Positions 7,976-15,873 of a stretch of 35,889 bases of DNA are shown piece after piece (position 1 is the first letter of the stretch; each line of letters begins with the position of its first letter). The stretch is from Candidatus Woesearchaeota archaeon (GTDB lineage: Archaea; Nanobdellota; Nanobdellia; Woesearchaeales; JACPJR01). Where the stretch lies: NCBI GenBank assembly GCA_016187565.1, contig JACPJR010000022.1, positions 1 through 35,889 of the forward strand, written 5' to 3'. The notes under the pieces are model-generated. The model did no database searches and was not told where the DNA came from. It saw only the letters and a list, made by a program, of their open reading frames with translations. Position numbers and translations under genes: made by a program.

Positions 7976-8566
7976 TCATTTATTTTTAACGTCAGCCTTT
8001 GACTTTGTAGAGGTTTGAACCCCTTGAAGGATACGCTGCTTTACGTCAGTGAAAAGCGTAGACATTGCTACGGGCATTCGCTGTGAAAATTGATGTTTTC
8101 CCTCTTTGAAAGATTGTGCATAGGCAACAATGTGTGCTCCTGCTAAACGCTCTTGCGTAGGAAGCATATCTGGTGCACAGGGAATCTGAAATCCAGCATC
8201 CAAAGCACCCTTTACCAAGGCATATATCCTCGAGCCTTTGGTTGAGGGAATAAGACCAATATCAAGGATAGCTTTATCAAGGTTCATTGTTTTTGCTTTT
8301 GTACCAAAAAGTAATCCTGTCAAATAAGCAGCAGGAATGTTACCTGTGCCTAAATTCCATCCGTAGGAGGAAAGTTCACGAGAGTAAGCACTCAAGAGAA
8401 CCTTGTCGCCAGTAGGGTAATACGATACTGCCTGCACGCCGATATGCTTTAACGATTTTCGAACGACAAGCCTTACGGTTCTTGAAACGAGCAACTTTCT
8501 CCGTTTTCGATAATTGGTTACTTTTTTCCTCCGAAGAGGTACTGGGTGTGGTTTACTTTCTTTCAT
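7976..8566 (-). CDS. rpl18: Large subunit ribosomal protein uL18
   Basis: A 196-residue archaeal uL18, the 5S rRNA-binding protein. Visible family parts are YRKRRKLLVSRTVRLVVRKSLKHI near the N-terminus, the GTGNIPAAYLTGLLFGTKA segment, and GLIPSTKGSRIYALVKGALDAG followed by IPCAPDMLP. The ATG at 8566 is chosen over an in-frame TTG at 8584. It overlaps the end of the eL19 gene by 14 bp and has no strong ribosome binding site, so translation is probably coupled to eL19. Confidence 0.95.
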   Translation of the reverse strand: MKESKPHPVPLRRKKVTNYRKRRKLLVSRTVRLVVRKSLKHIGVQAVSYYPTGDKVLLSAYSRELSSYGWNLGTGNIPAAYLTGLLFGTKAKTMNLDKAILDIGLIPSTKGSRIYALVKGALDAGFQIPCAPDMLPTQERLAGAHIVAYAQSFKEGKHQFSQRMPVAMSTLFTDVKQRILQGVQTSTKSKADVKNK

Positions 8567-9020
8567 TGTTCTTAGGAGCAACAAGCTTGTGCTCTTCCAA
8601 GTATAGTTTTAAGTGACGCTGGCTTCTAAAGAAGCCACCTTTTGCTTTCTGATAGAGATCGTGATAGGCTTCATGGGTAATGCGATTGCCATCCCGCAAG
8701 GTCTTTAAGAGTGCACGCTGAAGTCTGATGTGGGCCATCCACACAAGCTTTCTTGGTAATCGTGCATTGAAAGTTCCTTTTCTCTTTCCGTGTCCTCGCC
8801 GCCTTCCTTTCTTTTCTTGCATTTGACGCTTTCTTGCACGAACACGGGAGGTTCCACGAATAGGAAGCGCAATAATAGCGTTGTTACTCATGAGCAGCTT
8901 GAGATCATGCTTTGTAATGGCTTCTTTGATTTCATCCAAGCGAGCGGTATCAAATCGAACGCGTTTTGGCGAAACTTTCAAGATTTTTGCAGCAAGTGCT
9001 TTTTGTGTTGTCAGATCCAT
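8553..9020 (-). CDS. rpl19e: Large subunit ribosomal protein eL19
   Basis: A 155-residue eL19, a protein found in archaea and eukaryotes only. It opens with the conserved helix LTTQKALAAKILKVSPKRVRFD, has the basic RRRGHGKRKGTFNAR arm in the middle, and the helix KLVWMAHIRLQRALLKTLRD after it. AAGGATAA immediately precedes the ATG, and only 2 bp separate it from the eL32 stop codon. Confidence 0.96.
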   Translation of the reverse strand: MDLTTQKALAAKILKVSPKRVRFDTARLDEIKEAITKHDLKLLMSNNAIIALPIRGTSRVRARKRQMQEKKGRRRGHGKRKGTFNARLPRKLVWMAHIRLQRALLKTLRDGNRITHEAYHDLYQKAKGGFFRSQRHLKLYLEEHKLVAPKNNERK

Positions 9021-9022
9021 GG

Positions 9023-9631
9023 TTATCCTTCTGCGTCTTTTTTCGTCAGGACTTTATCCATTTCTTTCTTCATGGCTTCTTTTTTTTCATCATCGGTCTT
9101 AACTGCTTCCTCAATGCTTTTCTTCTCTTTTTCCTTTGCCAGTCTCTCTTGTTCTTTTTGTTTGGTTTCTTTTTCCTTCTGAGATACCACTTTTGCTTCT
9201 CGTTTCTTCTGTTGTATCTGTTCTATATCGGTGAGGAAGGCCTGTGGATCGCGAAGATTGAGAATGGTAATTCCCCGCTGCATTGCTTCTTTGACAAGCA
9301 CTACTTTTTTCCGCTTGCCAACACTTGCAGCAATAATCATCCCATCAGTTTCAGGATTAAGGGAAGTTATATCGTCAAGTGTAACAACGGTCTTTTGCGC
9401 AAGTCCGGATGGATGCAAACCCTTGACCAGTCGGGGAGACCCATATCCAGGAGTTACATTCTTAATATGACCTTTGAGTTTAAGACGTAGCTTGGAGTGC
9501 ATACCTTGAGGCTTTCTCCAGCCAACATTAACCTTTTTTCTCTGATGACAATCCTGCCGTAAAAAGGTTGGCTTCTTTGCTTTCAATTGCTTGCGCAAGG
9601 TAAGGAGATCTTGCGTTGTTTTTAGTGTCAT
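9023..9631 (-). CDS. rpl32e: Large subunit ribosomal protein eL32, with long charged C-terminal coiled coil
   Basis: The first 135 residues or so are a normal archaeal eL32: FLRQDCHQRKKVNVGWRKPQG, HSKLRLKLKGHIKNVTPGYG and the Rossmann-like IIAASVGKRKKVVLVKEA followed by GITILNLRDPQAFL. Residues about 140-202 form a Lys/Glu-rich heptad-like tail (KEKETKQKEQERLAKEKEKK) not found in most family members of 125-160 residues. The gene overlaps the uL6 stop by 4 bp (ATGA) and has AAAGGAA as ribosome binding site. Confidence 0.94.
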   Translation of the reverse strand: MTLKTTQDLLTLRKQLKAKKPTFLRQDCHQRKKVNVGWRKPQGMHSKLRLKLKGHIKNVTPGYGSPRLVKGLHPSGLAQKTVVTLDDITSLNPETDGMIIAASVGKRKKVVLVKEAMQRGITILNLRDPQAFLTDIEQIQQKKREAKVVSQKEKETKQKEQERLAKEKEKKSIEEAVKTDDEKKEAMKKEMDKVLTKKDAEG

Positions 9632-10182
9632 TGTATTTCCTTTCCGTCTTTATGATAAATATAAATACCATCCTGAAATATTCTTCGGTCGAATCCAGTT
9701 CGTCGCGTAAGCTGTTCAATCGATGCAGCTGTTTGACTAGCCACTTCTTTATTAACCCCTTCAACAATAACCTCGGTACCCTCAACTTTAACGGTAACTC
9801 CTTCTGAAATTTTAAGCGTCCGTGGAATTTTTTCACCAAAGAGGTTTTTTACCATAAATTGTCCTTTTTGAACACTGACGTTCATTGGAAAATGGCCTGA
9901 GCAAATTCTCAGTTTGTAGACGTGGCCATGGAGCACCCCCTTACACATGTTTTTGAGATGGGCGAGGTTCGTTCTAATATGAGTTACTTCACGCTGTGTC
10001 GCGTGAGGGGCTGTTGCGATTAACTTTTGGTTGTTCACCACAAAAGAGATCTTTGGATTAGTTACCATTCTTCGGATTTCGCCTTTTGGGCCCTTTACCG
10101 TAACAACTCCCTTTGCTAGGTGTATCGTGACCTTCTCCGGGATAATTACTGATTCCTCATACGTAGGTCTTTGGTTGGTCAT
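9628..10182 (-). CDS. rpl6: Large subunit ribosomal protein uL6
   Basis: A 184-residue uL6 with the two repeated L6 domains: the first contains VTIHLAKGVVTVKGPKGEIRR and the second has VTVKVEGTEVIVEGVNKE and the C-terminal RRIFQDGIYIY signature, where the protein meets the sarcin-ricin loop. The ATG at 10182 is favoured over an in-frame TTG nine bases earlier, although neither has a clear ribosome binding site. Confidence 0.95.
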   Translation of the reverse strand: MTNQRPTYEESVIIPEKVTIHLAKGVVTVKGPKGEIRRMVTNPKISFVVNNQKLIATAPHATQREVTHIRTNLAHLKNMCKGVLHGHVYKLRICSGHFPMNVSVQKGQFMVKNLFGEKIPRTLKISEGVTVKVEGTEVIVEGVNKEVASQTAASIEQLTRRTGFDRRIFQDGIYIYHKDGKEIQ

Positions 10183-10212
10183 AGACGACAATCTGCAGGT
10201 TGCGTAGGTAAA

Positions 10213-10602
10213 CTAATACGCATACGCAAGCAGCTTTCCTCCTAATCCTTTTTGTTTTGCCTCATAATGAGTCATAATCCCCCCAGAGGTTGTGACAATA
10301 AGCATACCAAAATCTTTTGCTGGTAAAAATCGTTTTTCAAAGCGAACATATTCTTGTTTAGTGATAGGATACCGAGGTTTAATTGCTCCGCACTGGTTAA
10401 TCTTTCCCAAAAGGTTTACTCGTAAAAGATTGCCTCGTCCATCTTCTACGGTCTTTGCCTCTCCGAGAAGGTGAGCGTTTTGCATGACCTCAAGTACTTT
10501 AACAATAAGCTTAGAGGTTGGTTTAACTAAACATTCTTTTTTCCCCGACCGCTCTGCATTCATAATCAGTGAGAGCGCGTTTGCCAATGGATCATTTAAC
10601 AT
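10213..10602 (-). CDS. rps8: Small subunit ribosomal protein uS8
   Basis: A 129-residue uS8, a primary 16S rRNA binder. It begins with [20 protein letters not shown] and ends with the signature [31 protein letters not shown] lies shortly before the ATG. A 50-bp spacer separates it from the uS14 gene upstream. Confidence 0.96.
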   Translation of the reverse strand: MLNDPLANALSLIMNAERSGKKECLVKPTSKLIVKVLEVMQNAHLLGEAKTVEDGRGNLLRVNLLGKINQCGAIKPRYPITKQEYVRFEKRFLPAKDFGMLIVTTSGGIMTHYEAKQKGLGGKLLAYAY

Positions 10603-10652
10603 TGTTTGTCACCAATAGTTTGTTCTCGTTTATTGCTAGAGTTGTGTATACG

Positions 10653-10883
10653 TTATGAAAATTTTTTAAACCCGAATAATGAAGCGGTTTCTCGAAAGCA
10701 TTGTCGACAGAGGTGGACTCCGTATTTTCGTATATGGGCCTTAAATCGTCCACATCGTGTACAACGCCGGTTGCAAACTCCACAGCTGCGCTTTGCCGGC
10801 TCATTGTGCTTGAGGAATTTTTTCAGCTTGACTGGCTTTGCCTTGAGCTGCTTGAACGCCTTTTTATAGTAACTTACCGTCAT
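10653..10883 (-). CDS. rps14: Small subunit ribosomal protein uS14, zinc-binding form
   Basis: A 76-residue uS14 of the zinc-ribbon type: Cys41, Cys44, Cys59 and Cys62 form the CxxC-x14-CxxC site, and two extra cysteines (34, 37) precede it in [13 protein letters not shown]. The N-terminal 25 residues are a lysine-rich arm longer than in the 50-60 residue archaeal forms. The ATG overlaps the uL5 stop by 4 bp (ATGA). Confidence 0.94.
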   Translation of the reverse strand: MTVSYYKKAFKQLKAKPVKLKKFLKHNEPAKRSCGVCNRRCTRCGRFKAHIRKYGVHLCRQCFRETASLFGFKKFS

Positions 10884-11395
10884 TCTTCCCCACCTACACT
10901 GATCTTAAAATGCTCTTTCATAAACGCAATTGCCTCTGCCTTTGTTACGCGATGTTTTTTTCCAATAGCCGCAGGTTTGCTTTTTCGTTTCTTCACACGA
11001 TACCCTGCCTTTTCTAAGGTAACACCTGCCTGAAGTCCGATAACCCCTATCTCCGGGTCATAGTCAACTTTTGGAATGTCAATATATTCGGGGATACCAA
11101 AGGAAACATTACCACAATTGTCAAAATTCGATTCACCTAATTTACGGTCTTTTGCTTGAAGCAACCGAGTTAAAAGTTCTTTTGCCGCTTCATTTCTCAA
11201 GGTTACTTTACAACCCACAGGTAAGCCTGGGCGAAGACCCCATCCCTGGATTCTCTTCTGAGTAATGGTCTTCATAGGCTCATGATTGCTGATGGTCTTT
11301 AGTAGCTTCAACCCCTTGGTAAGCACGGCCTGTTCTTTTCCTGCCCCGATGTTAAGGGTTAATTTCGCGATCCGAAGTTGTTGCATTGGGTTCAT
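10880..11395 (-). CDS. rpl5: Large subunit ribosomal protein uL5
   Basis: A 171-residue uL5, which binds 5S rRNA and the P-site tRNA. Conserved parts are [12 protein letters not shown] near the start, [26 protein letters not shown], and the [21 protein letters not shown] block. No Shine-Dalgarno sequence is seen before the ATG; a second ATG nine bases in is an alternative start. The eS4 stop lies 23 bp upstream. Confidence 0.95.
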   Translation of the reverse strand: MNPMQQLRIAKLTLNIGAGKEQAVLTKGLKLLKTISNHEPMKTITQKRIQGWGLRPGLPVGCKVTLRNEAAKELLTRLLQAKDRKLGESNFDNCGNVSFGIPEYIDIPKVDYDPEIGVIGLQAGVTLEKAGYRVKKRKSKPAAIGKKHRVTKAEAIAFMKEHFKISVGGEE

Positions 11396-11418
11396 AGTGA
11401 TTGTTTATTTTTTGGTAT

Positions 11419-12114
11419 TTACGCAAGAGCGACTAAAGGGGTTTCTTTTCCAACAACAAGAGCATATGCTTTTGCGGTTTGCAAGAGCTCGTCTCCCTTC
11501 TTGATGGTAACGCTCTTTTGAGTAATCTCCTGGAGGGTTGCTGTTTGGCCACGATACGTTCCTCGAAGGAAATACGCCAAAGCCCCCTTAGCAAAAGGAA
11601 GATGATCGACAATAGTCCGTTCAGGAAGCTGGAGAACAACACTGTCCCCCACCCTGAAAGGAGTGTTCATATCCGGTAATAAAAAGGTATGTCCATTGCG
11701 CAGGATAAGTTGAACCTTGCCCCCGGTAAGGAATTTTTTTCCTTCAACACGGAAAATTACTTTTGTGGCTTCCTCTTTTGAAATAGGCACAAGGGTTAAT
11801 TTTCCAGTTTTTCCGAAAACCATACGAAAATGACCATTAACTTCAAGGATCTCAAAGACGTCCATAACTCCCACTAAGAACGCAGGGTCTTTTTGACGTC
11901 TCCCATTGACCATTACCGAACGATTGTTAAGAATGTAACGTACTTCTTTCCGGGTATTTGCGAGATGTAAAATCTCTCTGAGGACAACAACAAGTGGTAG
12001 CCCTTCTTCAAGGGTGTGTGCTCCCGGGTGTGGCCGTGTGATAAACGTGTTTTCTTTTTTACTAATCGGCCAGGTCTTTGGTGCATTAATCCGTTTAAGA
12101 TGGTGCTTTGTCAT
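11419..12114 (-). CDS. rps4e: Small subunit ribosomal protein eS4
   Basis: A 231-residue eS4, archaeal/eukaryotic specific. The N-terminus TKHHLKRINAPKTWPI is characteristic; an S4-type RNA-binding segment follows (LVVVLREILHLANTRKEVR, LNNRSVMVNGRRQKDP), then the central domain, and a KOW motif near residue 180 (FAKGALAYFLRGTYRGQTA). The start at ATG 12114 is set by GGAG 14 bases upstream and by homology; translation from 12159 would add 15 residues overlapping rpl24. Confidence 0.95.
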   Translation of the reverse strand: MTKHHLKRINAPKTWPISKKENTFITRPHPGAHTLEEGLPLVVVLREILHLANTRKEVRYILNNRSVMVNGRRQKDPAFLVGVMDVFEILEVNGHFRMVFGKTGKLTLVPISKEEATKVIFRVEGKKFLTGGKVQLILRNGHTFLLPDMNTPFRVGDSVVLQLPERTIVDHLPFAKGALAYFLRGTYRGQTATLQEITQKSVTIKKGDELLQTAKAYALVVGKETPLVALA

Positions 12115-12115
12115 G

Positions 12116-12532
12116 TTAGTGCTCGCTCCGTTTAGGAGTTTGTTCTGTTTTTTCTCCACCAGTTAACTTTAATTTCCGCTTTTGATCATCAAGGTTGAGG
12201 TCAAGGATCATAACCTTTGAAGGATGTATCGGATAAAAGGTTTTTGAGCCATCTTTTTTGGTGACGTCGAGTTTCTCGATATAAAGCTTGGTGCGCTTCA
12301 CATCAACGCGTTCAATTTTCCCGGTGTGCCCCTTGAATTGTCCACGAGTAACGCGTACTCTGTCGCCCTTTTTCACACGGAACGAACGTTTCTGGTACTT
12401 CTTTCGAAGTTCCTTTGAGAGGGGACTATTAAGAAACTTCCCTTTAATATGGAGGGGTGCATGCGCTCGATATTTTCGCTGCTTTCTCCGTTGCGTGCTT
12501 GCTTTCCAGTGTGTTGAAAATAATGGTTTCAT
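12116..12532 (-). CDS. rpl24: Large subunit ribosomal protein uL24
   Basis: A 138-residue uL24 of the archaeal form. The N-terminal TQRRKQRKYRAHAPLHIKGKFL and LSKELRKKYQKRSFRVKKGDRV are followed by the KOW motif VTRGQFKGHTGKIERVD. The C-terminal 15 residues are a hydrophilic tail. The inner ATG at 12532 is preferred because the upstream ATG at 12541 lies in GATGATTATC, which resembles the ribosome binding site of other genes here. Confidence 0.94.
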   Translation of the reverse strand: MKPLFSTHWKASTQRRKQRKYRAHAPLHIKGKFLNSPLSKELRKKYQKRSFRVKKGDRVRVTRGQFKGHTGKIERVDVKRTKLYIEKLDVTKKDGSKTFYPIHPSKVMILDLNLDDQKRKLKLTGGEKTEQTPKRSEH

Positions 12533-12549
12533 GATAATCATCTACGTGG

Positions 12550-12951
12550 TTAAACAATAATACTTGCTACCTTTGCGATAGCTGGCCAGCGCTCGCAGAC
12601 TTCCTTTGCGATAGGCCCCTTAAAGATAGTCCCTTTTGGATTTCCCTTATCATCTTTCAAGACAACTGCTGCATTGTCTTCAAATTTAATTCTTGTTCCG
12701 TCTGGTCTTCGGTATTCTTTTCGCTGCCTTACGATAACTGCTAAAACCGTTTGTTTACGCATTGCTGGACGACCTTTTTTAACTGACGCCATGACAAGAT
12801 CGCCAACGCCTGCAGAGGGATATCTCCCTTTAACCGTTCGAGCGCCCATGACCGTAAATAATTTTATGACCTTTGCCCCTGAATTGTCACAGGTTGGGAC
12901 ATAACATCCTAGGGGGAGTGCTTTTGGAATTCTTGCTTTAACGGCTTGCAT
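12550..12951 (-). CDS. rpl14: Large subunit ribosomal protein uL14
   Basis: A 133-residue uL14, which lies at the subunit interface. Signature regions are CDNSGAKVIKLFTVMG near the N-terminus, the basic AGVGDLVMASVKKGRPAMRK, and the tail GPIAKEVCERWPAIAKVASIIV. GGAGAGAT lies about 10 nt before the ATG. Confidence 0.97.
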   Translation of the reverse strand: MQAVKARIPKALPLGCYVPTCDNSGAKVIKLFTVMGARTVKGRYPSAGVGDLVMASVKKGRPAMRKQTVLAVIVRQRKEYRRPDGTRIKFEDNAAVVLKDDKGNPKGTIFKGPIAKEVCERWPAIAKVASIIV

Positions 12952-12977
12952 TTTTCGTGAATCTCTCCATGTTTTGA

Positions 12978-13310
12978 TTACTCTTTAATAACCTGGACAA
13001 CAACAAATTTCTTTGTTTTACTTATTGGTCTTGTCTCAGCAATCTGAACTTTTAATCCTTGCTCAACATCCAGACAAGGAGGAACGTGGGCTGCGAGTTT
13101 GGTATATCTTTTTTCATAACGTTCGTACTTAGGAACATATCTTCGACGTTCCCATCCCACCTGCACGGTCTTATGGAATTTCTTTGTCAAAACCGTGCCA
13201 ACAAAGACACGACCACGTACCTTAAATGATCCGTGAAAAGGACAATGTTTATCCTGACAGGAGGTTGCAGGTGTTTGAACAGCCAAACCGATAGTTGTTG
13301 TTTGTTTCAT
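12978..13310 (-). CDS. rps17: Small subunit ribosomal protein uS17
   Basis: A 110-residue archaeal uS17 with the archaeal N-terminal element CQDKHCPFHGSFKVRGR, the core strand pattern VLTKKFHKTVQVGWERRRYVPKYERYEKR and the C-terminal VQIAETRPISKTKKFVVVQV. There is no Shine-Dalgarno sequence, but the 67-bp spacer upstream is very AT-rich with a TATA-like GTATAATAATA on the minus strand (about 13350-13362), so an internal promoter is possible. Confidence 0.95.
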   Translation of the reverse strand: MKQTTTIGLAVQTPATSCQDKHCPFHGSFKVRGRVFVGTVLTKKFHKTVQVGWERRRYVPKYERYEKRYTKLAAHVPPCLDVEQGLKVQIAETRPISKTKKFVVVQVIKE

Positions 13311-13377
13311 TTTCGTCTTGTATTTGCATTATTGACCTATTATCGATATTGTCGTATTATTATACTTTTTTCTTGGT

Positions 13378-13653
13378 TTAGGAAGGGATCCTTTTTTTGA
13401 CGCGGTCCTCTGGTCTTCCGACCAAAAGCTTTCCTTGCACGCTGATTTTTTTTCCCTCGATAACCAGTTCGATCGTGATTGTATTTTTTAACAGCTGTTT
13501 TCTGCCCGTAGTGGTTGTAATGACCAAGGTTTGTTTGGTTTCATCAATGATTTTGCCGTGCATCCCAATAAGCACTTTATTAAGGGAATCGACAACGGTT
13601 AGTTCTCGACCTATCAGTTCTCCTCGCAAAAGTTCAAATCCACGACTGCTCAT
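13378..13653 (-). CDS. rnp1: RNase P protein component 1 (Rpp29/Pop4 family)
   Basis: A 91-residue Sm-like beta-barrel protein. LLRGELIGRELTVVDSLNKVLIGMHGKIIDETKQTLVI and the KKISVQGKLLVGRPEDRVKKR end match archaeal Rnp1, which with Rpp21 binds the specificity region of RNase P RNA and helps mature tRNA 5' ends. The location between sui1 and rps17 is the standard archaeal one. Confidence 0.92.
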   Translation of the reverse strand: MSSRGFELLRGELIGRELTVVDSLNKVLIGMHGKIIDETKQTLVITTTTGRKQLLKNTITIELVIEGKKISVQGKLLVGRPEDRVKKRIPS

Positions 13654-13673
13654 GATTTTAGTTATTTGCTGCG

Positions 13674-13982
13674 TTATTTGCGATGGATGGTCTCTGGAGG
13701 GAATCCTGTTGCAACGAGGACATCCTTTACCCTCTGAGCATGCTCTCCTTGAAGCTCGATAATGTTGTCTTTGACTGTTCCACCACAGGCAAATTGATTC
13801 TTGAGCTTCTTGGTCAATGCTTTCAGGTCAATGTCCTTGGAGTCGATGCCTTCGATCACCGTATACTTCTTACCAAATTTTTTCTTGATAACGCTAACGG
13901 TAATCTTCTGACTTTCCTTTGCTATGGACTCACAAACACAGAGTTCCTTGGGCAAACCGCAAGTTGAACAAATCTCACTCAT
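13674..13982 (-). CDS. sui1: SUI1/eIF1-family translation initiation factor
   Basis: A 102-residue eIF1 homologue that monitors start-codon selection on the small subunit. The N-terminus has four cysteines (5, 8, 15, 17; CSTCGLPKELCVC) likely binding zinc, followed by the SUI1 fold with DLKALTKKLKNQFACGGTVKDN and IELQGEHAQRVKDVLVATGF. It overlaps the end of rpl29 by 8 bp, which suggests coupled translation. Confidence 0.95.
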   Translation of the reverse strand: MSEICSTCGLPKELCVCESIAKESQKITVSVIKKKFGKKYTVIEGIDSKDIDLKALTKKLKNQFACGGTVKDNIIELQGEHAQRVKDVLVATGFPPETIHRK

Positions 13983-14190
13983 TGGCAGTTTCTTTCTTTT
14001 TTCCTCCTTTCTTGCGCAGCTGTGTTAAAATGCGCGCTATTGTTTTCTTGGTTTGTTTAACCTGACCAGGACTTTTCGGCGTTGTTCCCGTTGCTAGTTG
14101 GGTACGGAAACTAAGCAACTCTTTTTTAAGGTCAAGTAATCGTGATTGAAGATCATTAACGCTCAATGCATTAAGCTCTTTGTTTTTCAT
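13975..14190 (-). CDS. rpl29: Large subunit ribosomal protein uL29
   Basis: A 71-residue two-helix protein with the uL29 pattern LNALSVNDLQSRLLDLKKELLSF and the second helix KQTKKTIARILTQLRK. It lies near the exit tunnel where it can touch SRP. The ATG has GAGGGAAAAGG upstream, and the gene overlaps the end of rps3 by 20 bp. Confidence 0.95.
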   Translation of the reverse strand: MKNKELNALSVNDLQSRLLDLKKELLSFRTQLATGTTPKSPGQVKQTKKTIARILTQLRKKGGKKKETANE

Positions 14191-14887
14191 TGCCTTTTCC
14201 CTCTAAACTCGTTTCAGGACTCGCTTTATCTTTTCCTTGTTCGGCAGACGGCGTTTCCGGAGAAGAAATCTCCTCAACAAGTTCCACTTTTTCATCCAAG
14301 ATGTGCATATGATCAGGAAGTGTTAAATTCGGCGGCATGATACTCACCTTTATACCAACAATACCGCTCTTCAACTTTGCAGCTGCCTGTGCATGACGAA
14401 CACCACTAATAGCAAGATCGCCACATTTTTTGAGATATCCTTGGTAGAATCGCCATGATTTTGCCCGTGCACTTGGAATTTTTCCAGACATAATGATTTC
14501 AATTCCTAAAGCGCCTGCATTGAGGACAGATTCCATGGTTTTATGACCAACCCCCTTAAATCGTTGGATGCCATACTTTTCTAAAGCGTTTGCGATTCTT
14601 TCTGCAACAATTCGTGCATCAAGATCGGGGTTATCCACTTCGTTTATCTCTAATTGCGGATTCTCGAGATTAAATTTTTTCTTTAAGGTTTTGGTTAATT
14701 TTCGAATGTTTTGCCCTTTTTTTCCAACAATAAGTCCTGGCCGTGAGGCATAGATAATAATTTTCTCCCCAAGAGGCGTTCGTTGAACACGAGTGTGGCT
14801 ATGGCCCACTTTATTCAAACTGCTTGAGATGAACTCATGAATCTCAAATTCTTTTAGTGCCCGTGAAACTAATTTGCGCTCAATCAT
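14171..14887 (-). CDS. rps3: Small subunit ribosomal protein uS3
   Basis: A 238-residue uS3. The N-terminal part carries a KH domain with GLIVGKKGQNIRKLTKTLKKKF (GxxG loop GKKG), and the C-terminal domain has AGALGIEIIMSGKIPSARAKSWRFYQG and LKSGIVGIKVSIMPP. The last 40 residues are a Glu/Ser/Lys-rich tail. It overlaps both neighbours: 8 bp with uL22 and 20 bp with uL29. Confidence 0.96.
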   Translation of the reverse strand: MIERKLVSRALKEFEIHEFISSSLNKVGHSHTRVQRTPLGEKIIIYASRPGLIVGKKGQNIRKLTKTLKKKFNLENPQLEINEVDNPDLDARIVAERIANALEKYGIQRFKGVGHKTMESVLNAGALGIEIIMSGKIPSARAKSWRFYQGYLKKCGDLAISGVRHAQAAAKLKSGIVGIKVSIMPPNLTLPDHMHILDEKVELVEEISSPETPSAEQGKDKASPETSLEGKGNEKQRA

Positions 14888-15446
14888 TTTTCTCTGCCTC
14901 TTTGGGTGCTGAAGATGGTTTGGGTTGAGGTTCCTGGACCTTCACTTTCTTCACTCTGCGGGGTTCTTTTTGACCGGCTGTTTTCTTTTGTTTTTGTGCT
15001 GCTTTTACTTCTGGTTTTTCTTGGACAACAATCTCAACATGCGTTCTTTTCATCCTACGACGTCTCCATCTTCCAAAATGCCAACGAAGAGGAGCATTAT
15101 GCGCACAGATGTGCACAATGGTAAGCTGATTGGTGTTTAACCCTTTACTTTGCGCATTTGCTTCGACCGATTGAAGGAGATTTTTGAAAATCTCTGATGC
15201 CTTTACCGGGTATCTTCCAGGACCAATCCCCTTACGGTGGCCAACATTATCATTGTATCGTTTATAGGGAACGGCGGATGTCTTTTGAATAACCCCTTCA
15301 AGGAGTTTTTTTGCCTCTTGCATATCCTTACCACGTAAAAAACTACAAAGATGAACTGCTGCTTTGGTTGATATGGGCAAATCTAACCCAACACACTTTG
15401 CAACAGATTCTGCAGTTCCATTCCACGCGTACTTGTAGGTTGTCAT
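14880..15446 (-). CDS. rpl22: Large subunit ribosomal protein uL22, with charged C-terminal tail
   Basis: A 188-residue uL22, which lines the exit tunnel. The core TAKxx-like N-terminus is TYKYAWNGTAESVAKCVGLD, followed by LPISTKAAVHLCSFLRGKD, GPGRYPVKASEIFKNLL and the tunnel hairpin APLRWHFGRWRRRRMKRTHVEI. An extension upstream to 15539 would overlap rps19 by 83 bp and is unlike uL22, so the ATG at 15446, 10 bp after the uS19 stop, is chosen. Residues about 150-188 are a Lys/Pro/Gln-rich tail. Confidence 0.95.
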   Translation of the reverse strand: MTTYKYAWNGTAESVAKCVGLDLPISTKAAVHLCSFLRGKDMQEAKKLLEGVIQKTSAVPYKRYNDNVGHRKGIGPGRYPVKASEIFKNLLQSVEANAQSKGLNTNQLTIVHICAHNAPLRWHFGRWRRRRMKRTHVEIVVQEKPEVKAAQKQKKTAGQKEPRRVKKVKVQEPQPKPSSAPKEAEKND

Positions 15447-15456
15447 AAGAGTATCT

Positions 15457-15837
15457 TTAACGAACAGACAGGCTTGCACTCGATCGGGTTGCTCCGATAC
15501 CAGGCGCATTATGGGCAACTTTTCTTCTGGTAAGGACAAATTCGCCTAAGTAGTGGCCAATCATTTCTGGAACTATGATTACAGGCTCAAAACTTTTTCC
15601 ATTATATACACGAACGGTTTTTCCAATCATTGAGGGCATAATAATGATATCCCTACATTGGGTTTTGACATTGTCTTTTCTTTTCTCCAGATTCTGGAAA
15701 AATCGCTTATGAAGGAGAGGACGCTCTTTGGATAAGCTTCTCCTTTGTCGTGCAGGGAAAAGGTTCATGAGCTCCTTAAGACTCAGGGCCTGAAGTTCTT
15801 CGATTGTTTTTCCGCGATAGGTAAATTCTTTTTTCAT
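15457..15837 (-). CDS. rps19: Small subunit ribosomal protein uS19
   Basis: A 126-residue archaeal-length uS19. The archaeal N-terminal part FTYRGKTIEELQALSLKELMNLFPARQRRSL leads into the conserved IIIMPSMIGKTVRVYNGKSFEPVIIVPEMIGHYLGEFVLTR. It binds the head of 16S rRNA near the A site. AAGGTATCA precedes the ATG. Confidence 0.96.
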   Translation of the reverse strand: MKKEFTYRGKTIEELQALSLKELMNLFPARQRRSLSKERPLLHKRFFQNLEKRKDNVKTQCRDIIIMPSMIGKTVRVYNGKSFEPVIIVPEMIGHYLGEFVLTRRKVAHNAPGIGATRSSASLSVR

Positions 15838-15873
15838 CGTTGATACCTTAGTTCACTACAACTTCTCTTCAAA

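Noticed and set aside
8966-9490. 174-residue plus-strand open frame opposite eL19 and eL32
   Set aside because: Phe/Leu-rich shadow frame caused by Lys/Glu-rich codons of the eL32 tail on the other strand.
14880-15539. Longer uL22 start at 15539
   Set aside because: It would overlap the uS19 gene by 83 bp and add 31 residues unlike uL22; the ATG at 15446 lies just after the uS19 stop.
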